The notes below the pieces were generated by a model. That model saw only the letters and a program-made list of their open reading frames with translations. It did not search any database and had not been told where the DNA came from. A stretch of 64,000 bases of DNA from JAYFRL01 sp034925905. GTDB taxonomy: Bacteria; Bacillota; Clostridia; Lachnospirales; Anaerotignaceae. The stretch lies in contig JAYFRL010000018.1 in NCBI GenBank assembly GCA_034925905.1, positions 48,399 through 112,398 of the forward strand, given 5' to 3'. Of the stretch, positions 24,367 through 33,914 are shown piece after piece (positions within the stretch are counted from its first letter, which is position 1; each line of letters begins with the position of its first letter). Made by a program: the position numbers and the translations under genes.

Positions 24367-24397
24367 TAAAACTTTATACATTGATGTATAAGTTTTA
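24367..24397. repeat. Inverted repeat upstream of the Asp23 gene
   Basis: TAAAACTTTATACA pairs with TGTATAAGTTTTA across TTGA with a one-base bulge. It is not followed by a T-run, so it may be an operator or an mRNA hairpin rather than a terminator. The surrounding 24340-24540 is AT-rich and holds no gene that I can support. Confidence 0.4.
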
Positions 24398-24546
24398 AAC
24401 ATAAAAATGATTATTTTTGCATAAAAAAGCTCAAAATCATATTATGAATTGCAAAAATATGAATTTATTGGTATAATAATTAAACGTATGATGACTATTT
24501 TAGGATAATCTGATTGAATATATAGCTTTTTAAGGAGGAAAACAAT

Positions 24547-24924
24547 ATGAATACAGACAAGCAAAATATGTCTCCAGCAGGGCAGATACAGATTGCTGAC
24601 GAAGTTATAGCAGTTATAGCAGGAACAGCGGCAATGGAAGTTGAAGGAGTTGAAGCGGCAGCAGGTGCTTCTAAAAATACAATTGCGGAATTTTTTGGCA
24701 AAAAAAGCAATTCAAAGGGTGTTAAGGTTTTTGTTAACGAAGGCGAGGTTTCCATAGAAATAGACATCTCGATTAAGTTTGGAATAAAAATAAACGATAC
24801 GGCTCTTGAAGTTCAAAAGAAGATTAAAAATGCCGTTGAAAACATGACGGGTCTTTCTGTGACCAAAATAGACGTAAATGTTTCTGATATAGTTCCGGCT
24901 AAGCAAAAACAGGAAGAAATCTAA
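24547..24924 (+). CDS. Asp23/Gls24-family protein (YqhY-like)
   Basis: A 125-aa cytoplasmic protein of the Asp23/Gls24 (alkaline shock / envelope stress) family. The conserved core is visible: GQIQIADEVIAVIAGTAAME, GVKVFVNEGEVSIEIDISI and NMTGLSVTKIDVNVSDI. Its position directly before nusB matches YqhY of Bacillus, where the gene follows accBC and is linked to acetyl-CoA carboxylase control; here spoIIIA precedes instead. The ribosome site is AAGGAGG. Confidence 0.9.
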   Translation: MNTDKQNMSPAGQIQIADEVIAVIAGTAAMEVEGVEAAAGASKNTIAEFFGKKSNSKGVKVFVNEGEVSIEIDISIKFGIKINDTALEVQKKIKNAVENMTGLSVTKIDVNVSDIVPAKQKQEEI

Positions 24925-24950
24925 ATGTTTTTGCATATTGGAGGATAATT

Positions 24951-25343
24951 ATGAGCCGAAGGAGTGCGCGCAAAGGGGCTTTTGTTCTTTTGTTCCAAAT
25001 GGAATTTGCTGATTCTTCAGAAAGAGAACAGATAAAATCGGTTTTTTTCTCTGAAAACCCTGAAATTACGGAAGATGAAAAGTCTTTTATAATAAAAGAG
25101 GTGGATGGGGCCAATTTTCATATAGAAGAAATTGATGAGCTTATAAAAAGCAGGGCTATAGGCTGGGACATATCAAGAATGTCCAAAATAGACCTTGCGA
25201 TATTAAGGCTCGCTGTTTATGAAATGAAATTTTCAGAAGATATAACAATAAGCGTTGCCATAAACGAAGCCGTTGAGCTAGCTAAAAAATATAGCTCTGA
25301 TGAGGCTCCGGCGTTTATAAACGGGATTCTTGGAAAGGTTTGA
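24951..25343 (+). CDS. nusB: Transcription antitermination factor NusB
   Basis: A 130-aa all-helical RNA-binding protein that joins the boxA-dependent antitermination complex on rRNA transcripts. SRRSARKGAFVLLFQMEF at the N-terminus and DLAILRLAVYEMKFSEDITISVAINEAVELAKKYS (in part) at the C-terminus are diagnostic. It overlaps the start region of xseA. A boxA-like element is visible before the 16S gene at the end of this window. Confidence 0.95.
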   Translation: MSRRSARKGAFVLLFQMEFADSSEREQIKSVFFSENPEITEDEKSFIIKEVDGANFHIEEIDELIKSRAIGWDISRMSKIDLAILRLAVYEMKFSEDITISVAINEAVELAKKYSSDEAPAFINGILGKV

Positions 25344-25348
25344 GGCGT

Positions 25349-26545
25349 ATGGCTGCGTATACCGTTACCCAGGTTAATAAGTATATAAGAAATATGATGG
25401 AAAATGATGCTGTTTTAAACAGCCTTTTGGTTAAAGGCGAGATTTCAAACTTAAAGTATCATTCTTCGGGTCATATTTATTTTTCGCTTAAAGACAAAAC
25501 CGCAGTTATAAATTGCGTTATGTTTAAAATGTCGGCATTAAGCTTAAATTTTGAGCTGAAAAACGGTATATCTGTCCAAGTTTTGGGGTATATTTCCGTT
25601 TTTGAGAAAACGGGTCAGTTTCAGCTTGTCTGCGAATATATTAAAGACCCCGGTGAAGGCTCTCAAGGTGAGGCGCTTAAACTTCTCAAGGAAAAGCTTT
25701 TAAAAGAAGGTCTTTTTGAAGCCTCCAGGAAAAAAGCTATCCCCAAACATCCGGGATGTATAGCCGTTATAACTTCACCTGTCGGAGCGGCTGTAAGGGA
25801 TGTTATAAATGTTATATCAAGGCGCGATAAAGGTGTTTTAATAGCTGTTGTGCCCGTTTTGGTTCAAGGAGAGTTTGCGGCGGAAAGCATTGTTTCAGCT
25901 CTTAAAACTGTGAATAAATGGGGTAAGGCTGACACGATAATATTAGGCAGGGGCGGAGGCTCAAACGAAGATCTTTCCGCATTTAACGAAGAAAGCGTCG
26001 TAAGGGCTGTTTTTGAGTCTGATATACCTGTTATTTCAGCAATAGGCCACGAAACCGACTACACTTTAACTGATTTTGCTTCAGATTTAAGAGCGCCGAC
26101 CCCGTCGGCAGCAGCTGAGCTTGCTGTTAAAAACAGCTATGAAACAGCTGATTATATAAAAAATATTGTTTACACAATGAACATTTTTGTTTTACGTAAT
26201 TTAAACAAAAAATCAAATAATCTGGATTCTTTTTTGATGCGCCCCGTTTTTAAGCGCCCCGAAGTTTTGTTTGGAAAATGGGATATGTATGTTGACACCA
26301 TGAAAACAGGCATTGAAAAAGAAATAAAGTTTAAAATCGGAAAATCTGAAAGCCGGTTTTTCTCTCTCATAAAAAGCATGGAGGCTCTTTCACCTTTTGA
26401 AGTCATGAAAAGAGGCTATGCTGTTTTATATGGAAAATCAGGTGAATTTATAAACAGTACAAAAAAGATTTCCATAGGGGAACCCATAAAGGTTTTAATG
26501 AGGGACGGAAGCATTTTAGCTGAAGTTCTTGAAAAGGGGAACTGA
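25349..26545 (+). CDS. xseA: Exodeoxyribonuclease VII large subunit
   Basis: Catalytic subunit of ExoVII, a single-strand nuclease. It has an N-terminal OB-fold DNA-binding domain (VTQVNKYIRNMMENDAVLNS, VKGEISNLKYHSSGHIYFSLKD), the central nuclease domain with ITSPVGAAVRDVINVISRR, GRGGGSNEDLSAFNEE and SAIGHETDYTLTDFASDLRA, and a shortened C-terminal coiled-coil region. The length of 398 aa is at the short end for the family. ATG 25349 is chosen over the upstream TTG 25340. It is coupled to xseB (stop at 26545, start at 26547). Confidence 0.95.
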   Translation: MAAYTVTQVNKYIRNMMENDAVLNSLLVKGEISNLKYHSSGHIYFSLKDKTAVINCVMFKMSALSLNFELKNGISVQVLGYISVFEKTGQFQLVCEYIKDPGEGSQGEALKLLKEKLLKEGLFEASRKKAIPKHPGCIAVITSPVGAAVRDVINVISRRDKGVLIAVVPVLVQGEFAAESIVSALKTVNKWGKADTIILGRGGGSNEDLSAFNEESVVRAVFESDIPVISAIGHETDYTLTDFASDLRAPTPSAAAELAVKNSYETADYIKNIVYTMNIFVLRNLNKKSNNLDSFLMRPVFKRPEVLFGKWDMYVDTMKTGIEKEIKFKIGKSESRFFSLIKSMEALSPFEVMKRGYAVLYGKSGEFINSTKKISIGEPIKVLMRDGSILAEVLEKGN

Positions 26546-26546
26546 T

Positions 26547-26795
26547 ATGGCAAAAAAGAAGCTTGATTTTGAATATGCAATTTCAAGAATGGAAGAAATA
26601 GTTAAAAAACTGGAAGATGAAGACCTTTCTTTGGATAAATCCATAGAATACTATAAAGAAGGTATGACATTGGCTGCTTTTTGCAAGGAAAAGCTTGAAA
26701 ACGCAAAGAGCGAGATACTTATGCTTAAAGAAAACATAAACGGCGAGGCACAGCTTGAGCCTTTTTTTGACGGGGAGGATGAAAATGAGCTTTAA
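26547..26795 (+). CDS. xseB: Exodeoxyribonuclease VII small subunit
   Basis: An 82-aa helical protein that binds the XseA coiled coil. The family pattern is DFEYAISRMEEIVKKLEDED, LSLDKSIEYYKEGM and the CKEKLENAKSEI helix. The start is ATG 26547, immediately after the xseA stop. Its end overlaps ispA by 11 bp. Confidence 0.94.
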   Translation: MAKKKLDFEYAISRMEEIVKKLEDEDLSLDKSIEYYKEGMTLAAFCKEKLENAKSEILMLKENINGEAQLEPFFDGEDENEL

Positions 26796-27672
26796 AGAAA
26801 AGCTTCTTTTAAAAACAAAAGATATTGATGAAAAACTTGAGCTTTATCTTCCATCCGAAGCTGATGACGAAACGGGGATTATAGCTAAAGCTATGAGATA
26901 TAGTGTTTTTGCCGGAGGCAAAAGGCTTCGCCCCATAATTTTAGTTTCTGTGACGGAGGCATTAGGTGGAGATATCAATAGGGCATATCCTTTTGCCTGC
27001 GCTCTTGAGATGATACATACGTATTCTTTAATCCATGACGATTTACCGGCTATGGATAATGATGATTTCAGACGGGGGATATTGACAAACCATAAGGTTT
27101 TCGGTGAGGACATAGCCATCCTTGCAGGGGATGCTCTTTTAAACCAGGCTTTTGAAGTCATGAGCAAGGCCTGCGTTTTGTATAATGATGTTTCCTTAGT
27201 TAAAGCTATGGAAGCGATAGCAAGGGCGGCCGGAGTAAAAGGCATGCTCGGCGGTCAGGTTGTTGATGTTATAAACGATGGGAAAAAGATAGATGAAAAA
27301 ACTTTGCGGTATATAGATAAAAACAAAACTGCGGCAATGATATCAGGAGCTTTTGAAGCCGGAGCGTATATTGCAAAAGCAGATGAAGATATGATAAGGC
27401 TTTTATATGAGGCTGGCCAAAACATAGGCATTGCTTTCCAGATACAGGATGATATTCTGGATGTTATAGGGGATTTTGAAACCTTTGGCAAAAGCATAGG
27501 AAGCGATGAAAAAAACAACAAAACAACTTATGTGACGATGTTTGGTCTTGAAAAAGCAAAAGAAGACACGGCCGTTCTTTCTAAAAGGGCTGTGGAAATA
27601 TTTGAAGGGATGGGCAGCAGTATGGATTTCTTAGCAGAGCTTACCCGCTATCTTATAAAAAGAAACCATTAG
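26785..27672 (+). CDS. ispA: Polyprenyl diphosphate synthase (farnesyl/geranyl diphosphate synthase)
   Basis: Condenses IPP with allylic diphosphates to short-chain prenyl diphosphates. The 295-aa protein has both aspartate-rich motifs, DDLPAMDNDDFRRG at about residue 85 and DDILDVIGD at about residue 222, plus GGKRLRP for IPP binding. It belongs to the conserved xseB-ispA-dxs cluster of Firmicutes. The start is ATG 26785 with GGGGAGG upstream, overlapping xseB by 11 bp. Product chain length is inferred from context (C15) and not proven by sequence. Confidence 0.94.
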   Translation: MSFKEKLLLKTKDIDEKLELYLPSEADDETGIIAKAMRYSVFAGGKRLRPIILVSVTEALGGDINRAYPFACALEMIHTYSLIHDDLPAMDNDDFRRGILTNHKVFGEDIAILAGDALLNQAFEVMSKACVLYNDVSLVKAMEAIARAAGVKGMLGGQVVDVINDGKKIDEKTLRYIDKNKTAAMISGAFEAGAYIAKADEDMIRLLYEAGQNIGIAFQIQDDILDVIGDFETFGKSIGSDEKNNKTTYVTMFGLEKAKEDTAVLSKRAVEIFEGMGSSMDFLAELTRYLIKRNH

Positions 27673-27697
27673 GGGTCTTTAGCCAGAGGTGAAAAAA

Positions 27698-28126
27698 ATG
27701 TGGTTTTCACAAATTATTTTAAATAAAACTATATGGGTCGCAGTTTTGGCATGGGCTATTGCGCAGGCCATGAAAATAGTAATAAACGCTTTTCAAAACA
27801 AGACTATTGATTTAAAGCTTATATACAGTACGGGTGGAATGCCAAGCTCTCATTCGGCATTTGTTACATCGGCTTCAATCTCAATTGGGAGAATATATGG
27901 CTTTGATAGCGGGCTTTTTGCGCTTTCGGTTATTTTTTCCCTTATCGTTATGTATGATTCGGCCGGAGTGCGCCGTGCTGCAGGAACGCATGCAACGGCA
28001 ATAAATCTTCTTTTGAATATAAACGGAGTAACTCTCGAGGAGCAGCTTAAGGAACTTTTAGGCCATACACCTATACAGGTTGTTATCGGTGCGATATTAG
28101 GCATGATTATAGCTATATTTGCATAA
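27698..28126 (+). CDS. Divergent PAP2-family membrane protein (YuiD/DUF212)
   Basis: A 142-aa integral membrane protein of the divergent PAP2 family. The motif GGMPSSHSAFVTS and the later RRAAGTHATAINLL correspond to the PAP2 phosphatase motifs with the conserved histidines, so a lipid phosphate or prenyl diphosphate phosphatase role is plausible. Its position between ispA and dxs fits handling of prenyl diphosphates, but no substrate is known to me. ATG 27698 follows AGAGGTG. Confidence 0.85.
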   Translation: MWFSQIILNKTIWVAVLAWAIAQAMKIVINAFQNKTIDLKLIYSTGGMPSSHSAFVTSASISIGRIYGFDSGLFALSVIFSLIVMYDSAGVRRAAGTHATAINLLLNINGVTLEEQLKELLGHTPIQVVIGAILGMIIAIFA

Positions 28127-28151
28127 CAGAGTTGAAAGACGGTGAATTTAT

Positions 28152-30020
28152 TTGCGAAAATTGATAGACGATATTAATTCACCTGATGATCTCAAAAAGC
28201 TTCAGATTTCTGAGCTTGATACGCTGGCTGGGGAAATCAGAGGTATTTTGCTTAATACAATTTCAAAAACTGGCGGGCATCTTGCTTCAAACTTAGGGGT
28301 TGTGGAGCTTACAATTGCCTTGCATTATGTTTTTAATTCCCCGAAGGATAAAATTGTTTGGGATGTTGGTCATCAGGCTTATGTTCATAAAATACTTACA
28401 GGCAGAAAAGACAAATTTAAAACTTTAAGGCAGACAGGCGGAATTTCGGGGTTTCCAAAGTCCTCTGAAAGTGAGCATGACGCTTTTAACACGGGTCATA
28501 GCTCAACCTCTATTTCCGCAGCTTTGGGAATGGCTGCTGCAAGGGATATGAAAGGTGAGAAAAACAAAGTTGTCGCTGTTATAGGCGACGGTTCAATGAC
28601 GGGCGGGCTAGCCTATGAAGCGTTAAACAATGCCGGAAGAAGCAACAGGGATTTAATAGTTATATTAAACGATAACCAGATGTCTATAGACAAAAATGTC
28701 GGGGCTCTTTCAAGGCATTTAAACGACATAAGGCTTGCGCCTGCATATTTAGGCGCAAAAGAAGGAGTTCACAAAGCGCTTGAAAAAATCCCGGTTGTCG
28801 GAAAAAGTATAGATAAAGCAATTGAAATAACAAAAGACAAAATAAAATATCTTCTTATCCCTGGAATAATGTTTGAAGAGCTGGGATTTAAGTATATAGG
28901 CGACATAAACGGACACGATATAAAGCTTCTTGTGGATATTTTTAATAAAGTTAAAGAAATGAAAGGTCCGGTCCTTCTTCATATTTATACGGTTAAGGGC
29001 AAGGGCTATAAATTTTCCGAAAGGTTGCCTTGCGAATACCACGGGGTTTCTTGCTTTGATTTAAAGACAGGGAAGCCTATGAAATCGAAGGAAGAAACAT
29101 ATTCTGATGTTTTCGGCAAAGCAATGGTTGAGATTGCCAGGGAAAACAAAAAATTGGTTGCTGTTTCGGCAGCTATGGCTGTGGGAACCGGGCTTGGCGA
29201 GTTTTCAATCAAATATCCAGACAGATTTTTTGACGTGGCGATAGCCGAACAGCATGCCGTGACGTTTTGCGCAGGCCTTGCAAAGGAAGGAATTATGCCT
29301 GTTTTTGCGGTTTATTCTTCATTTCTTCAAAGGGCTTATGACCAAATAATACACGATGTTGCAATGCAAAATTTGCATGTTGTTTTTGCTGTTGACCGTG
29401 CGGGAATTGTAGGTCAAGACGGGGAGACGCATCAAGGGGTTTTTGACCTTTCGTTTCTTTCACCGATTCCAAATATGACGATAATGGCTCCGTCTTCAGC
29501 AGAGGAGCTTTCAGATATGCTTAAAATGGCCTGCTCTTTAAATTCTCCCGTGTCCATACGTTATCCAAGGAGTACTGCTTTTCATAGAGAAGCTGCGGCT
29601 TTGGAATATGGGAAAGGTGAAGTTGTGTTTAAGGGTAAAAGGGCAGTGCTTTTTTCAATTGGCACAATGCTTGAAACGGCGCTTTTAGCCTGTGATATTT
29701 TAAGGGAAGAAGGAATTTCAGTAACCCTTATAAATGCCAGGTTTGTAAAACCCATAGACGAAGATTTGATTAAATCCGTTATAGATGAAAATAAATATAT
29801 CTTTACAATAGAAGACAATTTGCTTAGCGGAGGTTTTGGGGAAGCTGTTTTAAAATGTGCAAACAATTTTGGTTTTAATGGAAAGATACATAATTTTGCG
29901 TTCCCAGATGAATTTATAGAGCATGGTTCCCAAGCCGAGCTTTTTAAAAAATATGGCTTGGACAGCGTTTCTGTTGCTAAGAAAATAAAAGAAATAATAA
30001 AAGAAATGGACGAAGCTTAA
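28152..30020 (+). CDS. dxs: 1-deoxy-D-xylulose-5-phosphate synthase
   Basis: Thiamine-diphosphate enzyme that makes DXP from pyruvate and glyceraldehyde-3-phosphate, the first step of the MEP isoprenoid pathway. The 622-aa protein shows KIVWDVGHQAYVHKILTGR, the TPP motif GDGSMTGGLAYEALNN at about residue 145, the central FDVAIAEQHAVTFCAGLA and the C-terminal transketolase domain. The start is TTG 28152 with a weak ribosome site. It stands with ispA upstream and with ispH elsewhere in this window. Confidence 0.96.
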   Translation: MRKLIDDINSPDDLKKLQISELDTLAGEIRGILLNTISKTGGHLASNLGVVELTIALHYVFNSPKDKIVWDVGHQAYVHKILTGRKDKFKTLRQTGGISGFPKSSESEHDAFNTGHSSTSISAALGMAAARDMKGEKNKVVAVIGDGSMTGGLAYEALNNAGRSNRDLIVILNDNQMSIDKNVGALSRHLNDIRLAPAYLGAKEGVHKALEKIPVVGKSIDKAIEITKDKIKYLLIPGIMFEELGFKYIGDINGHDIKLLVDIFNKVKEMKGPVLLHIYTVKGKGYKFSERLPCEYHGVSCFDLKTGKPMKSKEETYSDVFGKAMVEIARENKKLVAVSAAMAVGTGLGEFSIKYPDRFFDVAIAEQHAVTFCAGLAKEGIMPVFAVYSSFLQRAYDQIIHDVAMQNLHVVFAVDRAGIVGQDGETHQGVFDLSFLSPIPNMTIMAPSSAEELSDMLKMACSLNSPVSIRYPRSTAFHREAAALEYGKGEVVFKGKRAVLFSIGTMLETALLACDILREEGISVTLINARFVKPIDEDLIKSVIDENKYIFTIEDNLLSGGFGEAVLKCANNFGFNGKIHNFAFPDEFIEHGSQAELFKKYGLDSVSVAKKIKEIIKEMDEA

Positions 30021-30021
30021 A

Positions 30022-30831
30022 ATGAGTGAAAAAGAAAGGCTGGATGTTATCCTTGTTAAAAAAGGGCTGGCTCCTTCAAGAGAGCTTGCAAAGGCTTTTG
30101 TTATGGAAGGCAAGGTTTATGTGGGCGGAGTTAAAGCAGACAAGCCTGGAGAAAAAATAGACTTATCGCTTGAAATAACAGTTAGGGATAATTCGCCGAA
30201 ATATGTGAGCCGTGGAGGCTATAAGCTTGAAAAAGCGATAGACGAGTTTAAGATAGAACTTGAAGGCTTAGTATGTATGGATATAGGCGCTTCAACAGGT
30301 GGGTTTACGGATTGCATGCTTCAAAACGGGGCAAAAAAGGTCTATTCAATAGACGTTGGCTATGGTCAGCTTGCCTGGAGCTTAAGGAACGATAGCCGTG
30401 TGGTTTGCATGGAAAAAATGAACGTAAGATATGTAACCAGGGATGATATTGCAGACTCTCCGGAGTTCGCTTCTATAGATGTATCTTTTATTTCGCTTAA
30501 AAAGGTTTTGATACCCGTTTCAGGCGTTCTTTCAGAAACCGGGCGTGTGGTTTGCCTTATAAAACCCCAGTTTGAAGCGGGAAGGGAAAAAGTTGGCAAA
30601 AAAGGTGTTGTACGCGATAAGGATGTTCATATAAATGTTATCTGCGGCATAGTTGATTTTGTGCTTGAAAACGGTTTCGGAATTGTCGGTATAAGTTATT
30701 CGCCCATACGCGGTCCTGAGGGCAACATAGAATATCTTATTTATATAATTAAAAACCATAGCGGTATCTCAAAAGAAGATTCATATGAAAAGGCAAGGCT
30801 TGTTGTCAATACGGCTCATGAGAGTATTTGA
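30022..30831 (+). CDS. tlyA: TlyA-family rRNA 2'-O-methyltransferase
   Basis: A 269-aa S-adenosylmethionine-dependent rRNA methyltransferase. The N-terminal S4 RNA-binding domain (RLDVILVKKGLAPSRELAKA) is followed by an FtsJ-like domain, with VCMDIGASTGGFTDCMLQNG for SAM binding, a catalytic KDKE-type set with SRGGYKLEKA, and LIKPQFEAGREKVGKKGVV. In Bacillus the orthologue is YqxC, in the same cluster. It starts one base after dxs ends and overlaps nadK. Confidence 0.93.
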   Translation: MSEKERLDVILVKKGLAPSRELAKAFVMEGKVYVGGVKADKPGEKIDLSLEITVRDNSPKYVSRGGYKLEKAIDEFKIELEGLVCMDIGASTGGFTDCMLQNGAKKVYSIDVGYGQLAWSLRNDSRVVCMEKMNVRYVTRDDIADSPEFASIDVSFISLKKVLIPVSGVLSETGRVVCLIKPQFEAGREKVGKKGVVRDKDVHINVICGIVDFVLENGFGIVGISYSPIRGPEGNIEYLIYIIKNHSGISKEDSYEKARLVVNTAHESI

Positions 30832-30839
30832 AGGCGGTG

Positions 30840-31700
30840 GTGTTTCTGAAAAGGGTAGGCATAATCTCAAATTTCGATAAGGATGCAGGTCTAAAAGTAA
30901 CCAAAACCATAGCAGACTTTTTAGAACAAAAAGGCACAGAACTTTTAATGCTTGAAAACATGGCAAAGCCTTTAAACATGGTAAAATATACTGTTTCGGA
31001 AGAGGACTTATATAAAGAATCTGATTTTCTAGTGGTTTTGGGTGGCGACGGAACAATTTTAGGCGCGGGAAGAAAAGCTGCGATATACGATACTCCTCTT
31101 TTGGGCATAAACCTTGGAACCTTAGGTTATCTTACGGATGTTGAAAAGTCCGGTGCGAAAACCTCTTTGGAGAAAGTGCTTAAAGGAGACTATAAAATCG
31201 AAAAGCGGATGATTCTTGAAGGTTTTATCTCAAGCAAGGGAAAGGGAGGTATTTTAGCCTTAAACGATGTCTGTATATTCAGAGGCTCTTTCTCAAAAAT
31301 AGTAAGCTTAAATTTGTTTATAAATAATGAATATCTATATACTTACAGGGCGGACGGAGTTATAATTTCAACCCCTACCGGTTCAACTGCCTATAACCTT
31401 TCTGCCGGAGGCCCTGTTTTAAAACCGAATGCGCAAATAGTTGTTATAACGCCTATTTGTCCTCATGAGCTTAATGCCAGAAGCATTGTTATCTCCGCTG
31501 ACGATGTTGTAACCGTTCAATTTGACAGGGGATATAGAGGAGAGCTTTTGATAAGGATGGACGGGGAGCAGGGAATAAGCCTTAAAAATTCGGATGTTGT
31601 GCAGGTAAAGCGTTCAAAATATCAAACGTCTATAATTAAAACAAACAGTTTGGGATTCTATGATGTCTTGAGGCAAAAATTAGTTTTGAAAGGTGAGTGA
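30840..31700 (+). CDS. nadK: NAD kinase
   Basis: Phosphorylates NAD to NADP. It shows the diagnostic VLGGDGTILGAGR at about residue 68, LNDVCIFRG, and the second motif VISTPTGSTAYNLSAGGP. About 286 aa. The start is uncertain: TTG 30828, GTG 30837 and GTG 30840 are all in frame near the AAGGCGG site. GTG 30840 is used because the protein begins within a few residues of KRVGIISNFDKD, as usual in the family. It overlaps or abuts tlyA and argR. Confidence 0.93.
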   Translation: MFLKRVGIISNFDKDAGLKVTKTIADFLEQKGTELLMLENMAKPLNMVKYTVSEEDLYKESDFLVVLGGDGTILGAGRKAAIYDTPLLGINLGTLGYLTDVEKSGAKTSLEKVLKGDYKIEKRMILEGFISSKGKGGILALNDVCIFRGSFSKIVSLNLFINNEYLYTYRADGVIISTPTGSTAYNLSAGGPVLKPNAQIVVITPICPHELNARSIVISADDVVTVQFDRGYRGELLIRMDGEQGISLKNSDVVQVKRSKYQTSIIKTNSLGFYDVLRQKLVLKGE

Positions 31701-31704
31701 ATAT

Positions 31705-32166
31705 ATGAAGATTGCCAGGCATGCCAAAATTTTAGAATTGATTGAAAATAATGTTATAGAGACCCAAAGCGAGCTTGCAGACAAGCTTAAAAGCCTTGGC
31801 TATGACGTTACTCAGGCAACTGTCTCAAGAGACATCAGGGAGCTTAAGCTTACCAAAATAGCCTCTGAGAACGGGCATCAGAGATATTCCGCCTTGGGCA
31901 CAAACGATTCGGAGGTTTCCGAGAGACTGATAAGAGTATTCAAAGAGGCTGTGCTTAAGATAGACTATGCTCAAAACATAATCGTTGTTAAAACGCTTGA
32001 AGGTATGGGAATGGCTGTTGGAGTTGCGCTTGATAATATGAAAAACAGCGAAATTTTAGGCACGATAGCCGGAGACGACACGGTTTTTTGTATTGTGAGA
32101 AGCCATCAGCAGGCCACCATGATTATAGAAAAGCTTTATCGTATTATAAGAAAATCGGAAATATAG
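31705..32166 (+). CDS. argR: Arginine repressor ArgR/AhrC
   Basis: A 153-aa hexameric, arginine-responsive regulator. The N-terminal winged helix (HAKILELIENNVIETQSELA, VTQATVSRDIRELKLTKI) is followed by the C-terminal oligomerisation and arginine-binding domain with LGTIAGDDTVFCIVR, which holds the conserved aspartates. Arginine genes are not in this window; carB, which is often controlled by it, is at 47817. ATG 31705 is chosen, with AAAGGTGA upstream. Position before recN is conserved in Firmicutes. Confidence 0.95.
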   Translation: MKIARHAKILELIENNVIETQSELADKLKSLGYDVTQATVSRDIRELKLTKIASENGHQRYSALGTNDSEVSERLIRVFKEAVLKIDYAQNIIVVKTLEGMGMAVGVALDNMKNSEILGTIAGDDTVFCIVRSHQQATMIIEKLYRIIRKSEI

Positions 32167-32181
32167 TTTCGGAGGCGTACT

Positions 32182-33882
32182 ATGCTTGAACAGCTTTATA
32201 TAAAAAATGTTGCGCTAATTGAAGAAGCTCAAATAAAGTTTGGTCCGGGGTTTAATATATTAACGGGCGAAACGGGCGCCGGGAAATCTATGGTTATAGA
32301 TTCATTAAACTTTGCCCTTGGCGAGAGAAGCGGAAAGGATTTTATAAGAAGCGGCGTGGATTTTGCCAGCGTCGAAGCTGTTTTTTCTCCGAGCGTAGAA
32401 ATAGCCAGGGCAATTTTTGAGCTTGTCGGGATAGGAGACGAAGACGAGGAAAATATCGTTATAATACTTCGGACAATGAATTCCCAAGGCAAAACCTCTT
32501 GCAAGATAAATGGGCGCAGCGCTACGGCTTCGATGCTTAAGGAAATAGGCGGCATGCTCATAGATATGCATGGGCAGCATGAGCATCAATCCCTTCTAAA
32601 TCCTATGCGTCACATAAAGCTGCTTGATGAATTTTGTGCGCCATCGCTTTTGAATGAAAAAAAAGAGCTTGAAGCTCTTTGCGCCAAATACATATCAATA
32701 TTAAAAGAAATAAAGGAATATTCCAAAAACGAAAAAGAAAAAGAACACAGGATGGAGCTTTTAAGCTTTCAGAAGGATGAGATAGCAGGTCTTGAGCTTA
32801 AAGAAGATGAGGAAGAATATCTTTCAAAGCGCAGGGATATACTTTCAAATTCCGAGAAGCTTAAAAAGCTTGCGAAAGAAAGCCTAAACCTTATTTATGA
32901 TGGCGGAAGCGATAGCCTTTCCGCGGCGGATCAGATATCAAAAGCTTTAGGCATGCTGTATGATATGGCAAAAATAGATTCTGCATTTAGTGAATTTGCG
33001 AATGTTCTCGACTCGGTTTATACACAGATAAACGATGTTTCAAGAGAAATGAAATCCCTTGAAGATAGCTTTGAGTCGGACCCGGACGAGCTTGATTATG
33101 TTTTGGAACGCATAAACGCCATAAACAAGCTTAAAAGGAAATATGGAGGCGGAATAAAAGAAATTATCCGATACCATAGTGAAATTTCAAATGAGCTTGA
33201 AAATATGGTTTTGGGTGAAAAAAGGCTTGCCGTTTTAAATGCCGAAAGGAAAGAACTGTTGCTTAAAATAAAAGAAGTGTGCGGCAGGATTTCGGATATA
33301 CGTAAAGCAACTGCAAAGGTAATAGAAAAAGACATAGAGAAAAATTTGAGAGACCTGGAAATGAAGGATGCAAGGTTTGAGGTCAGTATAGAGCAAAAGC
33401 ATGAGTTTTCCGCAAACGGATGGGACAAGGTTGAGTTTTTCATTTCACCTAATAAAGGAGAAGAGATCAAACCTCTTTCAAGGATAGTTTCAGGCGGAGA
33501 AATGTCAAGGATAATGCTTGCGATGAAAAGTGTTCTTGCAGACGCAGACAATATAGAAACCTTCATTTTTGATGAAATAGATGCCGGAGTAAGCGGCAAA
33601 ACCGCTCAGAGCGTAGGAGAAAAAATGGCTGTAATAGCAAAAAACCGCCAGATAATATGCATAACCCATCTTCCGCAGATAGCCTCTATGGCGGATGTGC
33701 ATTTTTTGATTGAAAAAAATACCGAAGGTGAAAGAACAAAAACAAATGTTCTTGAGCTTGATTATAATGAGTCCATAGAAGAGATTTCAAGGCTTATAGG
33801 AGGGGCAAATATAACAGATGCTGTTTTAACCGCCGCGGGAGACATGAAATCTTTTGCGGGTAAATTTAAGTCTTCTTTTTAA
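32182..33882 (+). CDS. recN: DNA repair protein RecN
   Basis: SMC-like ATPase that acts early at double-strand breaks. The 566-aa protein has Walker A GETGAGKSMVIDSLNFALGE at about residue 29, a central coiled coil with several breaks, the ABC signature IVSGGEMSRIMLAMK and Walker B TFIFDEIDAGVSGK. The ribosome site is GGAGG. It usually precedes spoIVB/spo0A in Bacillus; here those genes are absent and a small alarmone synthetase follows. Confidence 0.95.
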   Translation: MLEQLYIKNVALIEEAQIKFGPGFNILTGETGAGKSMVIDSLNFALGERSGKDFIRSGVDFASVEAVFSPSVEIARAIFELVGIGDEDEENIVIILRTMNSQGKTSCKINGRSATASMLKEIGGMLIDMHGQHEHQSLLNPMRHIKLLDEFCAPSLLNEKKELEALCAKYISILKEIKEYSKNEKEKEHRMELLSFQKDEIAGLELKEDEEEYLSKRRDILSNSEKLKKLAKESLNLIYDGGSDSLSAADQISKALGMLYDMAKIDSAFSEFANVLDSVYTQINDVSREMKSLEDSFESDPDELDYVLERINAINKLKRKYGGGIKEIIRYHSEISNELENMVLGEKRLAVLNAERKELLLKIKEVCGRISDIRKATAKVIEKDIEKNLRDLEMKDARFEVSIEQKHEFSANGWDKVEFFISPNKGEEIKPLSRIVSGGEMSRIMLAMKSVLADADNIETFIFDEIDAGVSGKTAQSVGEKMAVIAKNRQIICITHLPQIASMADVHFLIEKNTEGERTKTNVLELDYNESIEEISRLIGGANITDAVLTAAGDMKSFAGKFKSSF

Positions 33883-33914
33883 AACTTTAAATGTTTAAAA
33901 AGGGTGTGAATGTT

